Shown here: positions 1 to 8,458 of the stretch, in pieces
Position numbering within the stretch: position 1 is the stretch's first letter
Layout of the letters: each line of letters starts with the position of its first letter
Assembly: GCA_937885575.1 (NCBI GenBank)
Contig: CALABO010000017.1
Coordinates: forward strand, 1-64,000
DNA: 64,000 bases
Source of the DNA: an uncultured Pseudomonadota bacterium
GTDB taxonomy: Bacteria; Pseudomonadota; Alphaproteobacteria; Rs-D84
Direction of reading: 5' to 3'
The notes under the pieces: model-generated
Databases searched by the model: none
Told to the model about the DNA's origin: nothing
What the model saw: only the letters and a program-made list of their open reading frames with translations
Position numbers and translations under genes: made by a program

Positions 1-717
1 AATAAACTGGTGAACGGCACCACATTTGCTAATTCCCTTGCATTGAAGCAAAACAAATTGAACGGCACAAATGGAACATTGGTCACTTACACTGGAACGG
101 CCGGGCAATTGGGGGCCACAACAATCGCAACCAGTATAACAAACACCGCGACCACAGTTCCCAATACCCAGGCGGTTTATAACGCGGTAAACGCGCGTCA
201 GGTTAAAATCCCAGGTGGTACTTATTACCTGGACACCAGTGGAACAAAAACGGCAATTTCAAATTGGACAACGGGCGCGGTCAAGGGCAGCACCGTCCTT
301 ACCAGTGCCACCACCGATGGCAGCGTCGGTAAACGCCAGATTTTTGATGCCGGTGCCAGATATACGAACGATGACGCGACAAACATACAAATCGCGACAA
401 TTGGTGCGGTTATGGAAAACACGGTCACGAAAACATGTGTCGAATATAAACCCGGGACAACCGGCGAAACGGCAGAAAATTGCTGGCTTTGGACAATTAC
501 TGGCAATGCCGAGCAGCAACAGGCATGTAGCGCGAATAGCAAAAGCTGTCGTTCAGATACCGAGTGTTGCAGTGGGTCGTGTGAAAACGGTGTTTGCGCT
601 GCAGCGCAAGTCAAATGCGGCTCCGTAGGGGCAGCGTGTAGTGGTAGTATACGCCCTTGTTGCGATGGGTTGACCTGTAGCAGTAATAGCAATACATGTG
701 TTGACGGCCGTATATGA
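1..717 (+). CDS. Surface/secreted protein with C-terminal tandem knottin-like motifs (5' truncated)
   Basis: The reading frame is open from the first base of the window, so the N-terminus lies outside; an internal GTG at position 10 is not needed as a start. The visible part begins with a Thr/Asn/Ala/Gly-rich low-complexity segment typical of surface-exposed or fibre-like proteins. It ends in about 60 residues containing two six-cysteine motifs (nucleotides 526-699), each spaced C-C-CC-C-C, the spacing of inhibitor-cystine-knot (knottin) folds. Two further cysteines lie just upstream (CVEYK, NCWLW). A strong hairpin terminator follows within 20 bases. I do not recognise the family. Surface location and disulfide bonding are inferred from composition and cysteine pattern only. 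Confidence 0.75.
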   Translation, partial: NKLVNGTTFANSLALKQNKLNGTNGTLVTYTGTAGQLGATTIATSITNTATTVPNTQAVYNAVNARQVKIPGGTYYLDTSGTKTAISNWTTGAVKGSTVLTSATTDGSVGKRQIFDAGARYTNDDATNIQIATIGAVMENTVTKTCVEYKPGTTGETAENCWLWTITGNAEQQQACSANSKSCRSDTECCSGSCENGVCAAAQVKCGSVGAACSGSIRPCCDGLTCSSNSNTCVDGRI

Positions 718-734
718 TTATAATCTTGCAGTGT

Positions 735-769
735 GAAATTCCGCCTTTCGGCGGAATTTCGTTTGTTTT
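735..769 (+). terminator. Intrinsic terminator after the 5' partial gene
   Basis: An 11-bp perfect stem (735-745 with 750-760) with a TTTC loop is followed by a T-rich run. The stem core ATTCCGCC-TTTC-GGCGGAAT recurs at about 22540 and, with one change, at 48612, so this terminator may derive from the dispersed V-type repeat. Confidence 0.75.
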
Positions 770-802
770 GGTGCGTTCCGGATTTTTATACCGATTTTCC
801 GC

Positions 803-831
803 TTGCATAAATTGCCAAAAAAAATTATAAT
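803..831 (+). promoter_or_regulatory. Sigma-70-type promoter for tRNA-Trp/secE/nusG block
   Basis: TTGCAT at 803-808 and a perfect TATAAT at 826-831 are separated by 17 bases, placing the transcription start near 838, about 80 bases before tRNA-Trp. It is the only clear promoter ahead of the tRNA-secE-nusG genes, which lie close together downstream. Confidence 0.6.
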
Positions 832-920
832 ATTTGCGCTTGATTTTTCGTGATTTTGTTGCTAACCTATCGCGGAATATCGGAATGCTTTCGGACCAAA
901 GTGGCGTATTTCGGGCACAA

Positions 921-994
921 AGGGGCATGGTTCAATGGTAGAACATCGGTCTCCAAAACCGCGGATGAGGGTTCGATTCCTTCTGCCCCTGCCA
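921..994 (+). tRNA. tRNA-Trp (CCA anticodon)
   Basis: The cloverleaf folds with a 7-bp acceptor stem (AGGGGCA 921-927 with TGCCCCT 984-990), a D-arm with TTCAATGGTAGAA, the anticodon loop CTCCAAA giving CCA, a T-arm with GGTTCGATTCC, discriminator G991 and an encoded CCA at 992-994. Its position directly upstream of secE-nusG is the usual one in proteobacteria. Confidence 0.95.
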
Positions 995-1042
995 AAAAAT
1001 CGGGCGGACATTGCGATAAAACAAAGGGTACTGGTGCGTCTT

Positions 1043-1222
1043 ATGAAAAAAATTATGGAATTTATACGTGGGGTGCGGGCCGAATGGTTCAAAATTACAT
1101 GGCCAACCCGGGCGGATGTCGTGCGTGCAACAATCATGATTATTGTGTTTTCTGCAATCGCGGCGTTATTCTTTTTTGTGGTGGACAGTATTTTAAACGC
1201 ACTTGTGGGGTGGATTTTCTAA
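1043..1222 (+). CDS. secE: Preprotein translocase subunit SecE
   Basis: SecE is the small essential subunit that clamps SecY in the inner-membrane SecYEG channel. The 59-residue product has the short single-helix form: an amphipathic N-terminal segment with the conserved pattern EFIRGVRAEWFKITWPTR (the W-K-x-x-W-P-T motif) followed by one hydrophobic transmembrane helix. The ATG at 1043 fits the family length; a second ATG at 1055 is possible. The reading frame extends further upstream only through the tRNA-Trp gene, which I discount. It sits between tRNA-Trp and nusG, the conserved order. Confidence 0.93.
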   Translation: MKKIMEFIRGVRAEWFKITWPTRADVVRATIMIIVFSAIAALFFFVVDSILNALVGWIF

Positions 1223-1251
1223 AAAAACGATTTGCCGAAGGGGAATGCATA

Positions 1252-1788
1252 ATGCAAGATGATAAAATGCAATGGTTTGTTGTAAATGTTCATACGGGTT
1301 GCGAAGACAAGGTCGCACGCAGTATGCGCGAACAGATTGATAAACGTCGCCTTAACGCGTTTTTCGGCGAAATTATGGTACCAACGCGCGAAATTACCGA
1401 AATCAAGGCCGGTAAACGGGTCAAGGTTGAAAAAAAATTTTTTCCGGGCTATATCGTCGTGCAAATGATTATGAACAATGAAACCTTTTCTTTGGTGAAA
1501 TTGTTGCCACATGTAATCATGTTCCTGGGGGCGCGTCAAAAACCAATCGCGGTTAGCGAAGAAGAAGCACGTCGCCTTATTAAACAGGTCGAAGAGGGCA
1601 GCACCGTTCCCGATGACATTGTTTACGAGGTTGGTCAAGAAGTCCATGTTATTGATGGGCCTTTTGCGAACTTTAATGGTGTTGTGTCCGAAGTTGACAA
1701 TGTGAAACAGAAAATGACTGTGAACATTTTGGTCTTTGGCCGCGAAACAAGTGTCGCACTTGATTTCGAACAGGTCGAACGGGTTTAA
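1252..1788 (+). CDS. nusG: Transcription termination/antitermination factor NusG
   Basis: NusG binds RNA polymerase over the clamp, suppresses pausing and links the polymerase to Rho or the ribosome. The 178-residue protein has the NGN domain at the N-terminus (WFVVNVHTGCEDKVA through the FFPGYIVVQM strand, about residues 6-110) and a C-terminal KOW domain (GQEVHVIDGPFANFNGVVSEV, about residues 123-155). The start ATG at 1252 is preceded by a GAAGGGGA Shine-Dalgarno sequence; longer in-frame starts read through tRNA-Trp and secE in another frame and are rejected. The gene lies 29 bases after secE and upstream of rplK. Confidence 0.96.
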   Translation: MQDDKMQWFVVNVHTGCEDKVARSMREQIDKRRLNAFFGEIMVPTREITEIKAGKRVKVEKKFFPGYIVVQMIMNNETFSLVKLLPHVIMFLGARQKPIAVSEEEARRLIKQVEEGSTVPDDIVYEVGQEVHVIDGPFANFNGVVSEVDNVKQKMTVNILVFGRETSVALDFEQVERV

Positions 1789-1836
1789 CCGATTTACCCA
1801 AATCGGCGGGCGTGTGCAAGGCGCGCAAAAAACAAA

Positions 1837-1866
1837 TCGTGGAAGATGCGCCACATCGAACCACGA
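1837..1866 (+). promoter_or_regulatory. Candidate L1-binding leader hairpin ahead of rplK-rplA
   Basis: The RNA can form CGTGG/CCACG (1838-1842 with 1861-1865) and GATG/CATC (1845-1848 with 1854-1857) separated by an asymmetric AA/GAA internal loop, about 25 bases before rplK. Two short helices around an asymmetric loop is the shape L1 recognises when it represses its own L11-L1 operon. A second simple hairpin lies at 1789-1806. The match is structural only and was drawn by eye. Confidence 0.5.
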
Positions 1867-1891
1867 ATCCAGAAAACAAAAAGGATGAAAA

Positions 1892-2323
1892 ATGGCAAAA
1901 AAAGAACTAAAGGGGATTGTTAAATTGGTCGTCCCCGCAAAACAGGCAAATCCTGCGCCACCAATCGGGCCGGCGTTGGGTGCGGCGGGTGTGAATATCG
2001 CCGAATTCTGCAAACAATTTAATGATAAAACGTCTGACAAAGAACCGGGAATGCCGATTCCGTGCATTATCACCGTCTATACGGACCGCAGTTTCGAATT
2101 CATTATGAAATTGCCGCCGGTTTCGTATTATATCAAAAAGGCGTTGAAATTAAAAATCGGTTCACATAAACCGGGCCGCGATTTTGTTGGCACCATTACC
2201 AAGGCGCAAATCAAAGAGATTGCCGAAAACAAGATGCCGGACTTGAATTGCTCTACCATTGAATCTGCGATGAATATCGTTGCGGGTCAATGCCGTTCAA
2301 TGGGCGTAAAGGTGGAGGATTAA
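1892..2323 (+). CDS. rplK: 50S ribosomal protein L11
   Basis: L11 forms the GTPase-associated centre of the large subunit with 23S rRNA and the L10-L12 stalk. The 143-residue product has the family length, the proline-rich N-terminal signature ([16 protein letters not shown], about residues 20-35) that lies against the factor-binding site, and the C-terminal rRNA-binding domain ending in the conserved [13 protein letters not shown] segment. An AAAAAGGA Shine-Dalgarno precedes ATG 1892. The stop is three bases before rplA, so the two are surely co-transcribed, probably under L1 control through the hairpin at 1837-1866. Confidence 0.97.
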   Translation: MAKKELKGIVKLVVPAKQANPAPPIGPALGAAGVNIAEFCKQFNDKTSDKEPGMPIPCIITVYTDRSFEFIMKLPPVSYYIKKALKLKIGSHKPGRDFVGTITKAQIKEIAENKMPDLNCSTIESAMNIVAGQCRSMGVKVED

Positions 2324-2326
2324 GCC

Positions 2327-2995
2327 ATGAGAATTACAAAAAGACAAAAAACTTGGGCCGAATTGGATACCGCAAAAACATATTCTTTCGCCGATGCGAT
2401 TGATGCGTTGCGGAAGTTTTGTTCGAAAAAGTTCGATGAAACCTGCGAAATATCGGTGCGTCTGAATGTTGACGTGGCCAAGGAAAATATTCGTGGCATG
2501 TTGTCTTTGCCGAATGGCACGGGCAAAAAGGTGCGCGTTGCCGTTTTCACAAATGACAAGGCGGACGAAGCGAAAAAGGCGGGGGCCGATGTTATCGGTG
2601 GCGAAGATTTGATTGAAAAAGTCGCCGCCGGTGAAATCAATTTTGACCGTGTTATCGCAACACCGGAAATGATGCCGAAAATGTCAAAGGTCGCACGCGT
2701 CTTGGGTCCAAAGGGTTTAATGCCGAATCCAAAGTTGGGTACGGTGACGAACGATGTCGCGGCGGCGGTCGCAAGTGCCAAGGCCGGACAAATCGAATAT
2801 CGCACCGACAAAAGCGGTATTATCCATGCGGGCATTGGCAAAATGTCGTTTGCAACCGATAAATTGGTCGAAAACGCAAATGCATTGGTCGAACAATTGA
2901 AAAAGGTTAAACCGGCATCGGTCAAGGGTCAATACATTGTTGGAATCGCGGTTTCAACAACCCAAGGTCCGGGCCTGCACGTGGATGCAAAATAA
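2327..2995 (+). CDS. rplA: 50S ribosomal protein L1
   Basis: L1 builds the mobile L1 stalk that guides deacylated tRNA out of the E site, and in many bacteria it represses the L11-L1 operon. The 222-residue product carries the conserved RVLGPKGLMPNPKLGTVT signature near residues 124-141 and the TDKSGIIHAGIGK stretch. It is slightly shorter than the roughly 230 residues usual in proteobacteria, through a shorter N-terminus. It starts three bases after rplK. A stable hairpin (3001-3028) directly follows the stop and opens the rplJ leader. Confidence 0.97.
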   Translation: MRITKRQKTWAELDTAKTYSFADAIDALRKFCSKKFDETCEISVRLNVDVAKENIRGMLSLPNGTGKKVRVAVFTNDKADEAKKAGADVIGGEDLIEKVAAGEINFDRVIATPEMMPKMSKVARVLGPKGLMPNPKLGTVTNDVAAAVASAKAGQIEYRTDKSGIIHAGIGKMSFATDKLVENANALVEQLKKVKPASVKGQYIVGIAVSTTQGPGLHVDAK

Positions 2996-3194
2996 TTATT
3001 GCGGTTTGGCGCGGGGGCGTCGAACCGCAAACAAAGATTTCTGTCCAAGACTGATGGTGCGGTGACGCTTAATTCCCATCATAGACAAAGAAAATTTCTT
3101 TGGGACAGGAAGTGGTCCCATCCCGGGGAAACCCGGATGGAAAGTTGAATTGGTTCGTGCGATTATCAATCGAACCAGAAGTAAGGGTAAAAAG
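2996..3194 (+). promoter_or_regulatory. rplJ (L10) leader region with several helices
   Basis: This 199-base gap holds no gene but is strongly structured: GCGGTT/AACCGC (3001-3006 with 3023-3028); a closing helix CTGTCC/GGACAG (3041-3046 with 3103-3108) enclosing TGATGG/CCATCA (3052-3057 with 3076-3081) and a small A/T hairpin near 3087-3101; then a GAAA-loop hairpin at 3118-3140. Position and architecture match the L10 leader, through which the L10(L12)4 complex represses rplJL translation in many bacteria. Assignment to that family is inferred from context and hand folding. Confidence 0.6.
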
Positions 3195-3674
3195 ATGAAA
3201 CGCGAAGAAAAGTCAAACTTGATTTCTGCGTTGCAATCGTCCTTAAAAGAGGCGAACGGCGTTTTCGTCGTCGAAAATCATGGCCTTAGTGTTCGGGAAA
3301 TGGAAGGGCTGCGCAATGAATTGCGTCCGCTTGTTTCCGTGTTCAAGGTTGTGAAAAATCGCCTTATGAAATTGGCGTTGAAAGATACCGATTTCGAACC
3401 CGTATCCGAACTTATGAAACGTCCGACCGCCGTTGCCGTTGCAACCGACGGATTGGCCGTGACGAAGGTTTTGGTAAAATTCGCCGAAGAACATCCAAAC
3501 CTCACCATCGTTGGTGGTAAGATGGAGGCCGGCGTTTTGGGTGTGGACGATATTGTGCAATTATCCAAGCTTCCTTCTCTGCTCGAAATTCGTGGCACGA
3601 TTGCGCGTATCTTGGTCGAACCGGGGTCGCGTCTTGCACGCGTTTCCGCAGAGTATGGAAAAAAGAATCAATAA
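3195..3674 (+). CDS. rplJ: 50S ribosomal protein L10
   Basis: L10 anchors the L7/L12 dimers to the ribosome. The 159-residue product shows the globular rRNA-binding domain (NGVFVVENHGLSVREMEGLRNELR, then FKVVKNRLMKLAL) and a C-terminal helix that would bind L12 dimers. I chose ATG 3195 (MKREEKSN) over the upstream in-frame start at 3150 because it gives the family N-terminus and is preceded by AAGGGTAA, while the extension lies within the structured leader. It is followed 44 bases later by rplL. Confidence 0.95.
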   Translation: MKREEKSNLISALQSSLKEANGVFVVENHGLSVREMEGLRNELRPLVSVFKVVKNRLMKLALKDTDFEPVSELMKRPTAVAVATDGLAVTKVLVKFAEEHPNLTIVGGKMEAGVLGVDDIVQLSKLPSLLEIRGTIARILVEPGSRLARVSAEYGKKNQ

Positions 3675-3718
3675 TTATTGGAATAACTTTCCAGTAAGAA
3701 ATCTTAAGGAGCAAAAAA

Positions 3719-4087
3719 ATGGCAGACATTCAAAAATTAGTTGAAGAATTGTCAAAATTGACTGTTTTGGAAGCCGTAGAGTTGTCCAAAGCGTTGGAAG
3801 AAACATGGGGCGTTAGCGCCGCCGCCGCGGTTGCGGTTGCTGCTGGCCCGGCCGCGGGTCCTGCCGCCGAAGAAAAGTCCGAATTCGATGTTGTTTTGAC
3901 AGACATCGGTGCGAACAAATTGGCGGTTATCAAGGCCGTGAAAGAAATCACGGGTCTTGGACTTGGTGAAGCCAAAGCGTTGGTTGAATCTGCACCAAAG
4001 ACAGTGAAAGAAGCCGTTGCCAAAGACGAAGCCGAAAAGATGAAGGCATCGATTGAGGCCGCAGGCGCCAAGGTTGAATTGAAATAA
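3719..4087 (+). CDS. rplL: 50S ribosomal protein L7/L12
   Basis: This is the multi-copy stalk protein that recruits and activates translational GTPases. The 122-residue sequence has the three usual parts: an N-terminal dimerisation domain (residues 1-33), an Ala/Gly/Pro-rich flexible hinge (about 36-52) and the C-terminal factor-binding domain with the [20 protein letters not shown] signature. A TTAAGGAG Shine-Dalgarno sits just upstream, stronger than that of rplJ, consistent with the higher copy number needed. It lies between rplJ and rpoB in the conserved order. Confidence 0.97.
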   Translation: MADIQKLVEELSKLTVLEAVELSKALEETWGVSAAAAVAVAAGPAAGPAAEEKSEFDVVLTDIGANKLAVIKAVKEITGLGLGEAKALVESAPKTVKEAVAKDEAEKMKASIEAAGAKVELK

Positions 4088-4129
4088 TTCATCCACCCGA
4101 ACCAAACGGTTCAAAAAAACAGTGTCCAT

Positions 4130-4159
4130 GCCCGCACGGATAAATATGTCTGTGCGGGC
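4130..4159 (+). promoter_or_regulatory. rplL-rpoB intergenic hairpin (attenuator or processing site)
   Basis: An 8-bp GC-rich stem (4130-4137 with 4152-4159) without a T-run, preceded by a smaller GAACC/GGTTC hairpin (4099-4112), fills the gap between rplL and rpoB. In E. coli the same gap carries an attenuator and RNase III site that lowers rpoBC expression relative to the ribosomal proteins; a similar role is inferred here by position. Confidence 0.45.
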
Positions 4160-4226
4160 GATGGGCGAAAAAAGGTATATGTAATAGTTTCGTTTGCAAG
4201 ATGCACAAAAAAAAGGATTGAAACCC

Positions 4227-7200
4227 ATGGCAGTTATCCAAAAATTAAGAAAATCTTTTGGTAAAAGTTTTTTGCAAACTCCGCTTCCTGATTTGATAGA
4301 AATTCAATACAATTCCTACAAAGAATTTTTGCAGGGCGATGTTGCACCCCAAAATCGCAAGAACAAAGGGTTGCAAAGTGTATTTACTTCTATGTTCCCA
4401 ATCAAGGATTATGCGGGGGCCGCCGAATTGGAATTCGTGGAATACAATTTGGAAAAACCGGCGTATAACGTCAAAGAATGCCTTGCGCGGAAAATGACGT
4501 ATTCAAGCAAGTTAAAACTGAAATTAAAACTGATTTTGTGGGATGTCGCCGAAGACGGGAAAAAGTCGTTGCGCGATATCAAAGAACAAGAAATCTTTAT
4601 GGGCGAAGTGCCACTTATGACCGAACGGGGCAGTTTTATTGCATCCGGCGTCGAACGTGTTATCGTTTCGCAAATGCATCGCGCCCAAGGTGTCGTATTT
4701 GCCACCACCAAAGAGGCGAAAATCGCGGGCAATCCTATTACATATACCGCGCGTATAATTCCGGAACATGGGTCTTGGATTGATTTCGAAGAATCCAAGG
4801 GCGTGATTTATGTTCGTATCGACCGTCGTCGTAAAGTTCCGGCAACGGTTTTGTTGCGTTGCCTGCCGTGCACCGAAGACGAAAAGAAATGGATTGCCGA
4901 ACCGCGTAATCAAAAAATTCGCGGAATGTCGGATACCGAAATCTTGTCTGTGTTCTATAAACGGATTCCGCTTAAAAACAACGGCAAATTGTGGGTTGGC
5001 GATACATCTGTGTTCGAAGGTTTGGATAAATATCGTTTGAACTATGATTTGCTGAATCCAAAGGATAAAAAAGAACTGGCGGCCAAGGGTGACCGTTTGA
5101 ACGCAAAACGTTTGAACAAGATTATGGCCGCATCGAAACAGTTCGGTATCTTGCCAGATGCGCTGGTTGGGGAATATTTGTTTGACCCGATTATGTCAGC
5201 GGACGAAGTTATCTATCCATCGGGCACCGAAATCACCGAAGAGGTTTTATCGGATATCGAAAAATTGGGTATCAAGGAAATATCACTCATTTCGATTGAT
5301 AACACGACTATAACCGCACATATGCGCAATACGCTTGTTGCGGATAAAACGGCAAATCGTGAAGATGCATTGATTGAAATCTATAACATCATCAGACCAG
5401 GCGAACGCCCAACACTCGAGGCGGCAATCAACCTGTTCTTGCGCCAAGGGTTCGAAGCGGCGTACTATGACTTGTCGCCGGTTGGTCGTTTCAAAATGAA
5501 CAAACGTTTGAAAATCGATTCCGGCCAAAAGCCCGAAGACGAACGTTTGCTTACCAAGAACGACTTCCTTGCGGTGTTGAAAACATTGACCAACATCATC
5601 GACCATAAAGATACGATTGACGATATTGATAACCTTTCAAATCGTCGTGTTCGTACGGTTGGCGAATTGTTGGAACAAAATTTCCGTACCGGTATGGTTC
5701 GTATTGAACGCCTTGTCCGCGAAGCGTTATCTTCGCCGAACATCGCAACAATGCAACCCCAAGATGTCGTGAATGTAAACCCGTTGATGTCATTGGTCGC
5801 GGAATTTTTAGGAACCAGCCAGTTGTCGCAATTTATGGATGCGTACAACCCACTTTCGGAATTGGAACACAAACGTCGTATATCGGCATTGGGGCCGGGC
5901 GGATTAAATCGTGAACGTGCAGGTATCGATGTCCGCGACGTCCATCCAACACACTATGGTCGTCTGTGTCCAATTAACACCCCCGAAGGTGCAAACATTG
6001 GTTTGATAAATCACCTTGCGTCTTATGCACGGGTGAATCCATACGGATTTATCGAAACACCGTACTATGTTGTCGAAAACAGCAAAATTACCGATAAAAT
6101 GGTTTACCTTACCGCGGACGAAGAATTGGGTCATAAAATCGCCCAGGGTAATACCCCAACAAATGACAAGGGGGTACTGACCGAAGAAATGGTGACCGCG
6201 CGTGTTGACGGTGAATTTACCCGTGTTCCACGTGATGAAATCGACCTGATTGACGTTGAACCGCGCCAAGTGGTGTCAATTTCAACCGGACTTATTCCGT
6301 TCGTTGAAAACGACGACGCGAACCGGGCCCTGATGGGTTCAAACATGCAGCGCCAGGCCGTGCCGTTGATGCGTGTGCAAACACCGCTTGTCGGAACGGG
6401 TATTGAACGTGAGGTTGCGCGTGATTCCCGCACGGGCAGGGTTGCAAAGCACAGTGGTATTGTTGAATCTGCGGATGCAAATCGTATCGTTGTAAAATGT
6501 ATGAACAGCCGCAACGTCGTGACGGGTGTGGACATTTACAACTTGGAAAAATACGAACGTTCGAACAACGACACGATTTTGCATCAAAAGCCGTTGGTTC
6601 ATGCGGGCGACCGTATTTCTGCGGGCGACATCATCGCGGACGGTTCGTCAATGAACTATGGTGAATTGGCGTTGGGGCGCAATGTCTTGGTTGCGTTCGT
6701 GCCGTGGCGCGGATATAACTATGAAGATTCAATTGTGATTTCCGAACGTATTTCGCGTGATGATGTTTTCACATCTGTCAAAATTGTGGAAAAAGAAATC
6801 AAGGTTCGCGATACACAATTGGGACCTGAAAGTTTGACGCGTGATATTCCAAATGTTAGCGAAGAAGCGTTAAAGAATTTGGACGAATCCGGTATTATCT
6901 ATATCGGTGCGCGCGTGAAACAGGGGGATATTTTGGTTGGCCACGTGTCGCCGAAATCTGAAACATTGCTTACCCCCGAAGAAGCGTTGTTGCGCAACAT
7001 CTTTGGTGAAAAGGCGTTGAATGTCAAAGATACATCACTGCGTGTTGGCCCGAACGAAGAAGGAACAGTTATCGGTGTAAATGTCTTGACACGTCATGGG
7101 GTCAAAAAAGATGAACGGACCCAGATGATTGAATTGGAAAAAATCGCCAAGATAAATAAAGACCGCGATGAAGAAATTCAAATCATGGAAAAGGGCTTTG

Positions 7201-8363
7201 CGGACCAGATTTTCCAAATTGCCGAAGGTCATACCATCGAAGCCGGCACGGGCAGTTTGAAACCGTTCATCGGTAAAAAACTGAACCAGGAAGTGTTCGA
7301 AGGTATCAGACCGGCTGATTTCAAAAAGTTGGTTATATCTGACAAGGAAGCCCAGGCGAAAATCGAGGAAATTCGCGATGTGCATATCTTGACATTAAAA
7401 CAGTTGAACGAAAATGCCGACCGCGAAATCGAAAAGGCAACAGAAAGCAATTCGCTGAACGCCGGTGTTTTGAAAGAGGTCAAGGTCTACATCGCGCATA
7501 AAATGAAATTGCAACCGGGTGATAAAATGGCGGGCCGCCACGGAAACAAGGGTATCGTGTCAAGGGTTGTTCCAATCGAAGATATGCCACATATGGAAGA
7601 TGGAACGCCGGTCGATATCGTTTTGAATCCGCTTGGTGTGCCAAGTCGTATGAACTTTGGCCAGATTTTGGAAACCCACCTTGGTATGGCGGCGCGCACA
7701 CTGGGCCAGCAAATTGGTGCCGTTTTGGACGAAGTTAAACAAAAACGTGCCGTAACCGATGACCTGCGTGCGATAATGGGCAAGATTTATGGCAAAGACA
7801 TGGCGGAAAAATTGGCGAAAATGACCGATACCGACGTTCGTGCCAATGCCGCATTGTTGCGTGATGGTGTGCCAATGGCAACGCCGACATTTGATGGCGC
7901 AAATGCCGAAGATATCCGCCGTATGTTAAAGTTGGCGAAATTGCCTGAAACGGGCCAGTTCACATTGTATGACGGTGTGACGGGTGAAAAGTTCGCGCGT
8001 CCGGTGACCGTCGGTGTGATGTATATGCTGAAACTGCATCACTTTGTGGACGAAAAGATTCACGCACGTTCAACCGCAAGTTATTCGCTTGTTACGCAAC
8101 AGCCGTTGTCCGGTAAAGCACACATGGGTGGCCAGCGTTTGGGTGAAATGGAGGTCTGGGCGTTGGAGGCACACGGTGCGGCGCATTTGCTGCGTGAAAT
8201 GTTGACGGTAAAGTCGGACGATATTGTTGGTCGTAACAAGATGTACGAATCCATCATTTCCGGCAGTGACGATTTCCAAATCGGCACCCCAGAGGCATTT
8301 AACGTGTTCGTTCGCGAATTGCGTGGGCTGGGCCTGGCCATGACACCAAAGAAAATTGACTAA
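4227..8363 (+). CDS. rpoB: DNA-directed RNA polymerase subunit beta
   Basis: This is the large catalytic subunit of RNA polymerase. The 1378-residue product has the full alphaproteobacterial length. The rifampicin pocket is intact: SQLSQFMDAYNPLSE at about residues 531-545, H548, R551 and S553 all match rifampicin-sensitive enzymes (E. coli D516, H526, R529, S531), followed by the invariant GPGGLNRERAG and RDVHPTHYGR. The C-terminus carries the MAGRHGNKG and KLHHFVDEKIHARSTASYS signatures. ATG 4227 (MAVIQKLRKSFG) is preferred to the in-frame start at 4194 because an AAAAAGGA Shine-Dalgarno precedes it. rpoC follows after a 95-base repeat-bearing gap. Confidence 0.97.
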   Translation: MAVIQKLRKSFGKSFLQTPLPDLIEIQYNSYKEFLQGDVAPQNRKNKGLQSVFTSMFPIKDYAGAAELEFVEYNLEKPAYNVKECLARKMTYSSKLKLKLKLILWDVAEDGKKSLRDIKEQEIFMGEVPLMTERGSFIASGVERVIVSQMHRAQGVVFATTKEAKIAGNPITYTARIIPEHGSWIDFEESKGVIYVRIDRRRKVPATVLLRCLPCTEDEKKWIAEPRNQKIRGMSDTEILSVFYKRIPLKNNGKLWVGDTSVFEGLDKYRLNYDLLNPKDKKELAAKGDRLNAKRLNKIMAASKQFGILPDALVGEYLFDPIMSADEVIYPSGTEITEEVLSDIEKLGIKEISLISIDNTTITAHMRNTLVADKTANREDALIEIYNIIRPGERPTLEAAINLFLRQGFEAAYYDLSPVGRFKMNKRLKIDSGQKPEDERLLTKNDFLAVLKTLTNIIDHKDTIDDIDNLSNRRVRTVGELLEQNFRTGMVRIERLVREALSSPNIATMQPQDVVNVNPLMSLVAEFLGTSQLSQFMDAYNPLSELEHKRRISALGPGGLNRERAGIDVRDVHPTHYGRLCPINTPEGANIGLINHLASYARVNPYGFIETPYYVVENSKITDKMVYLTADEELGHKIAQGNTPTNDKGVLTEEMVTARVDGEFTRVPRDEIDLIDVEPRQVVSISTGLIPFVENDDANRALMGSNMQRQAVPLMRVQTPLVGTGIEREVARDSRTGRVAKHSGIVESADANRIVVKCMNSRNVVTGVDIYNLEKYERSNNDTILHQKPLVHAGDRISAGDIIADGSSMNYGELALGRNVLVAFVPWRGYNYEDSIVISERISRDDVFTSVKIVEKEIKVRDTQLGPESLTRDIPNVSEEALKNLDESGIIYIGARVKQGDILVGHVSPKSETLLTPEEALLRNIFGEKALNVKDTSLRVGPNEEGTVIGVNVLTRHGVKKDERTQMIELEKIAKINKDRDEEIQIMEKGFADQIFQIAEGHTIEAGTGSLKPFIGKKLNQEVFEGIRPADFKKLVISDKEAQAKIEEIRDVHILTLKQLNENADREIEKATESNSLNAGVLKEVKVYIAHKMKLQPGDKMAGRHGNKGIVSRVVPIEDMPHMEDGTPVDIVLNPLGVPSRMNFGQILETHLGMAARTLGQQIGAVLDEVKQKRAVTDDLRAIMGKIYGKDMAEKLAKMTDTDVRANAALLRDGVPMATPTFDGANAEDIRRMLKLAKLPETGQFTLYDGVTGEKFARPVTVGVMYMLKLHHFVDEKIHARSTASYSLVTQQPLSGKAHMGGQRLGEMEVWALEAHGAAHLLREMLTVKSDDIVGRNKMYESIISGSDDFQIGTPEAFNVFVRELRGLGLAMTPKKID

Positions 8364-8450
8364 AGTGTTAGTGTAAGTGGTTAGTGGTTAGTAAAAAATG
8401 CTAACCATCACTAGCCACTAACACTGACCACTAACCACTAAGTAAGGAGC
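8364..8450 (+). repeat. T-type ACTAACC tract folded as an inverted repeat (rpoB-rpoC gap)
   Basis: The rpoB-rpoC gap is almost entirely degenerate heptamers: TTAGTGGTTAGT-type units in the first half and their complement (CACTAACACT, CACTAACCACTAA) in the second half, around an A-rich centre, so the transcript can form a long imperfect hairpin. The same heptamers recur at the ends of many genes in this window. Confidence 0.8.
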
Positions 8451-8458
8451 TTAGAAAA

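Noticed and set aside
225..692. Long reverse-strand open frame over the first gene
   Set aside because: It is a shadow of the forward Cys-rich coding frame, which has the terminator in the right place and a recognisable composition.
850..1251. Upstream extension of nusG through tRNA-Trp and secE
   Set aside because: It would translate a tRNA gene and overlap secE out of frame; the ATG at 1252 has its own Shine-Dalgarno and gives a full-length NusG.
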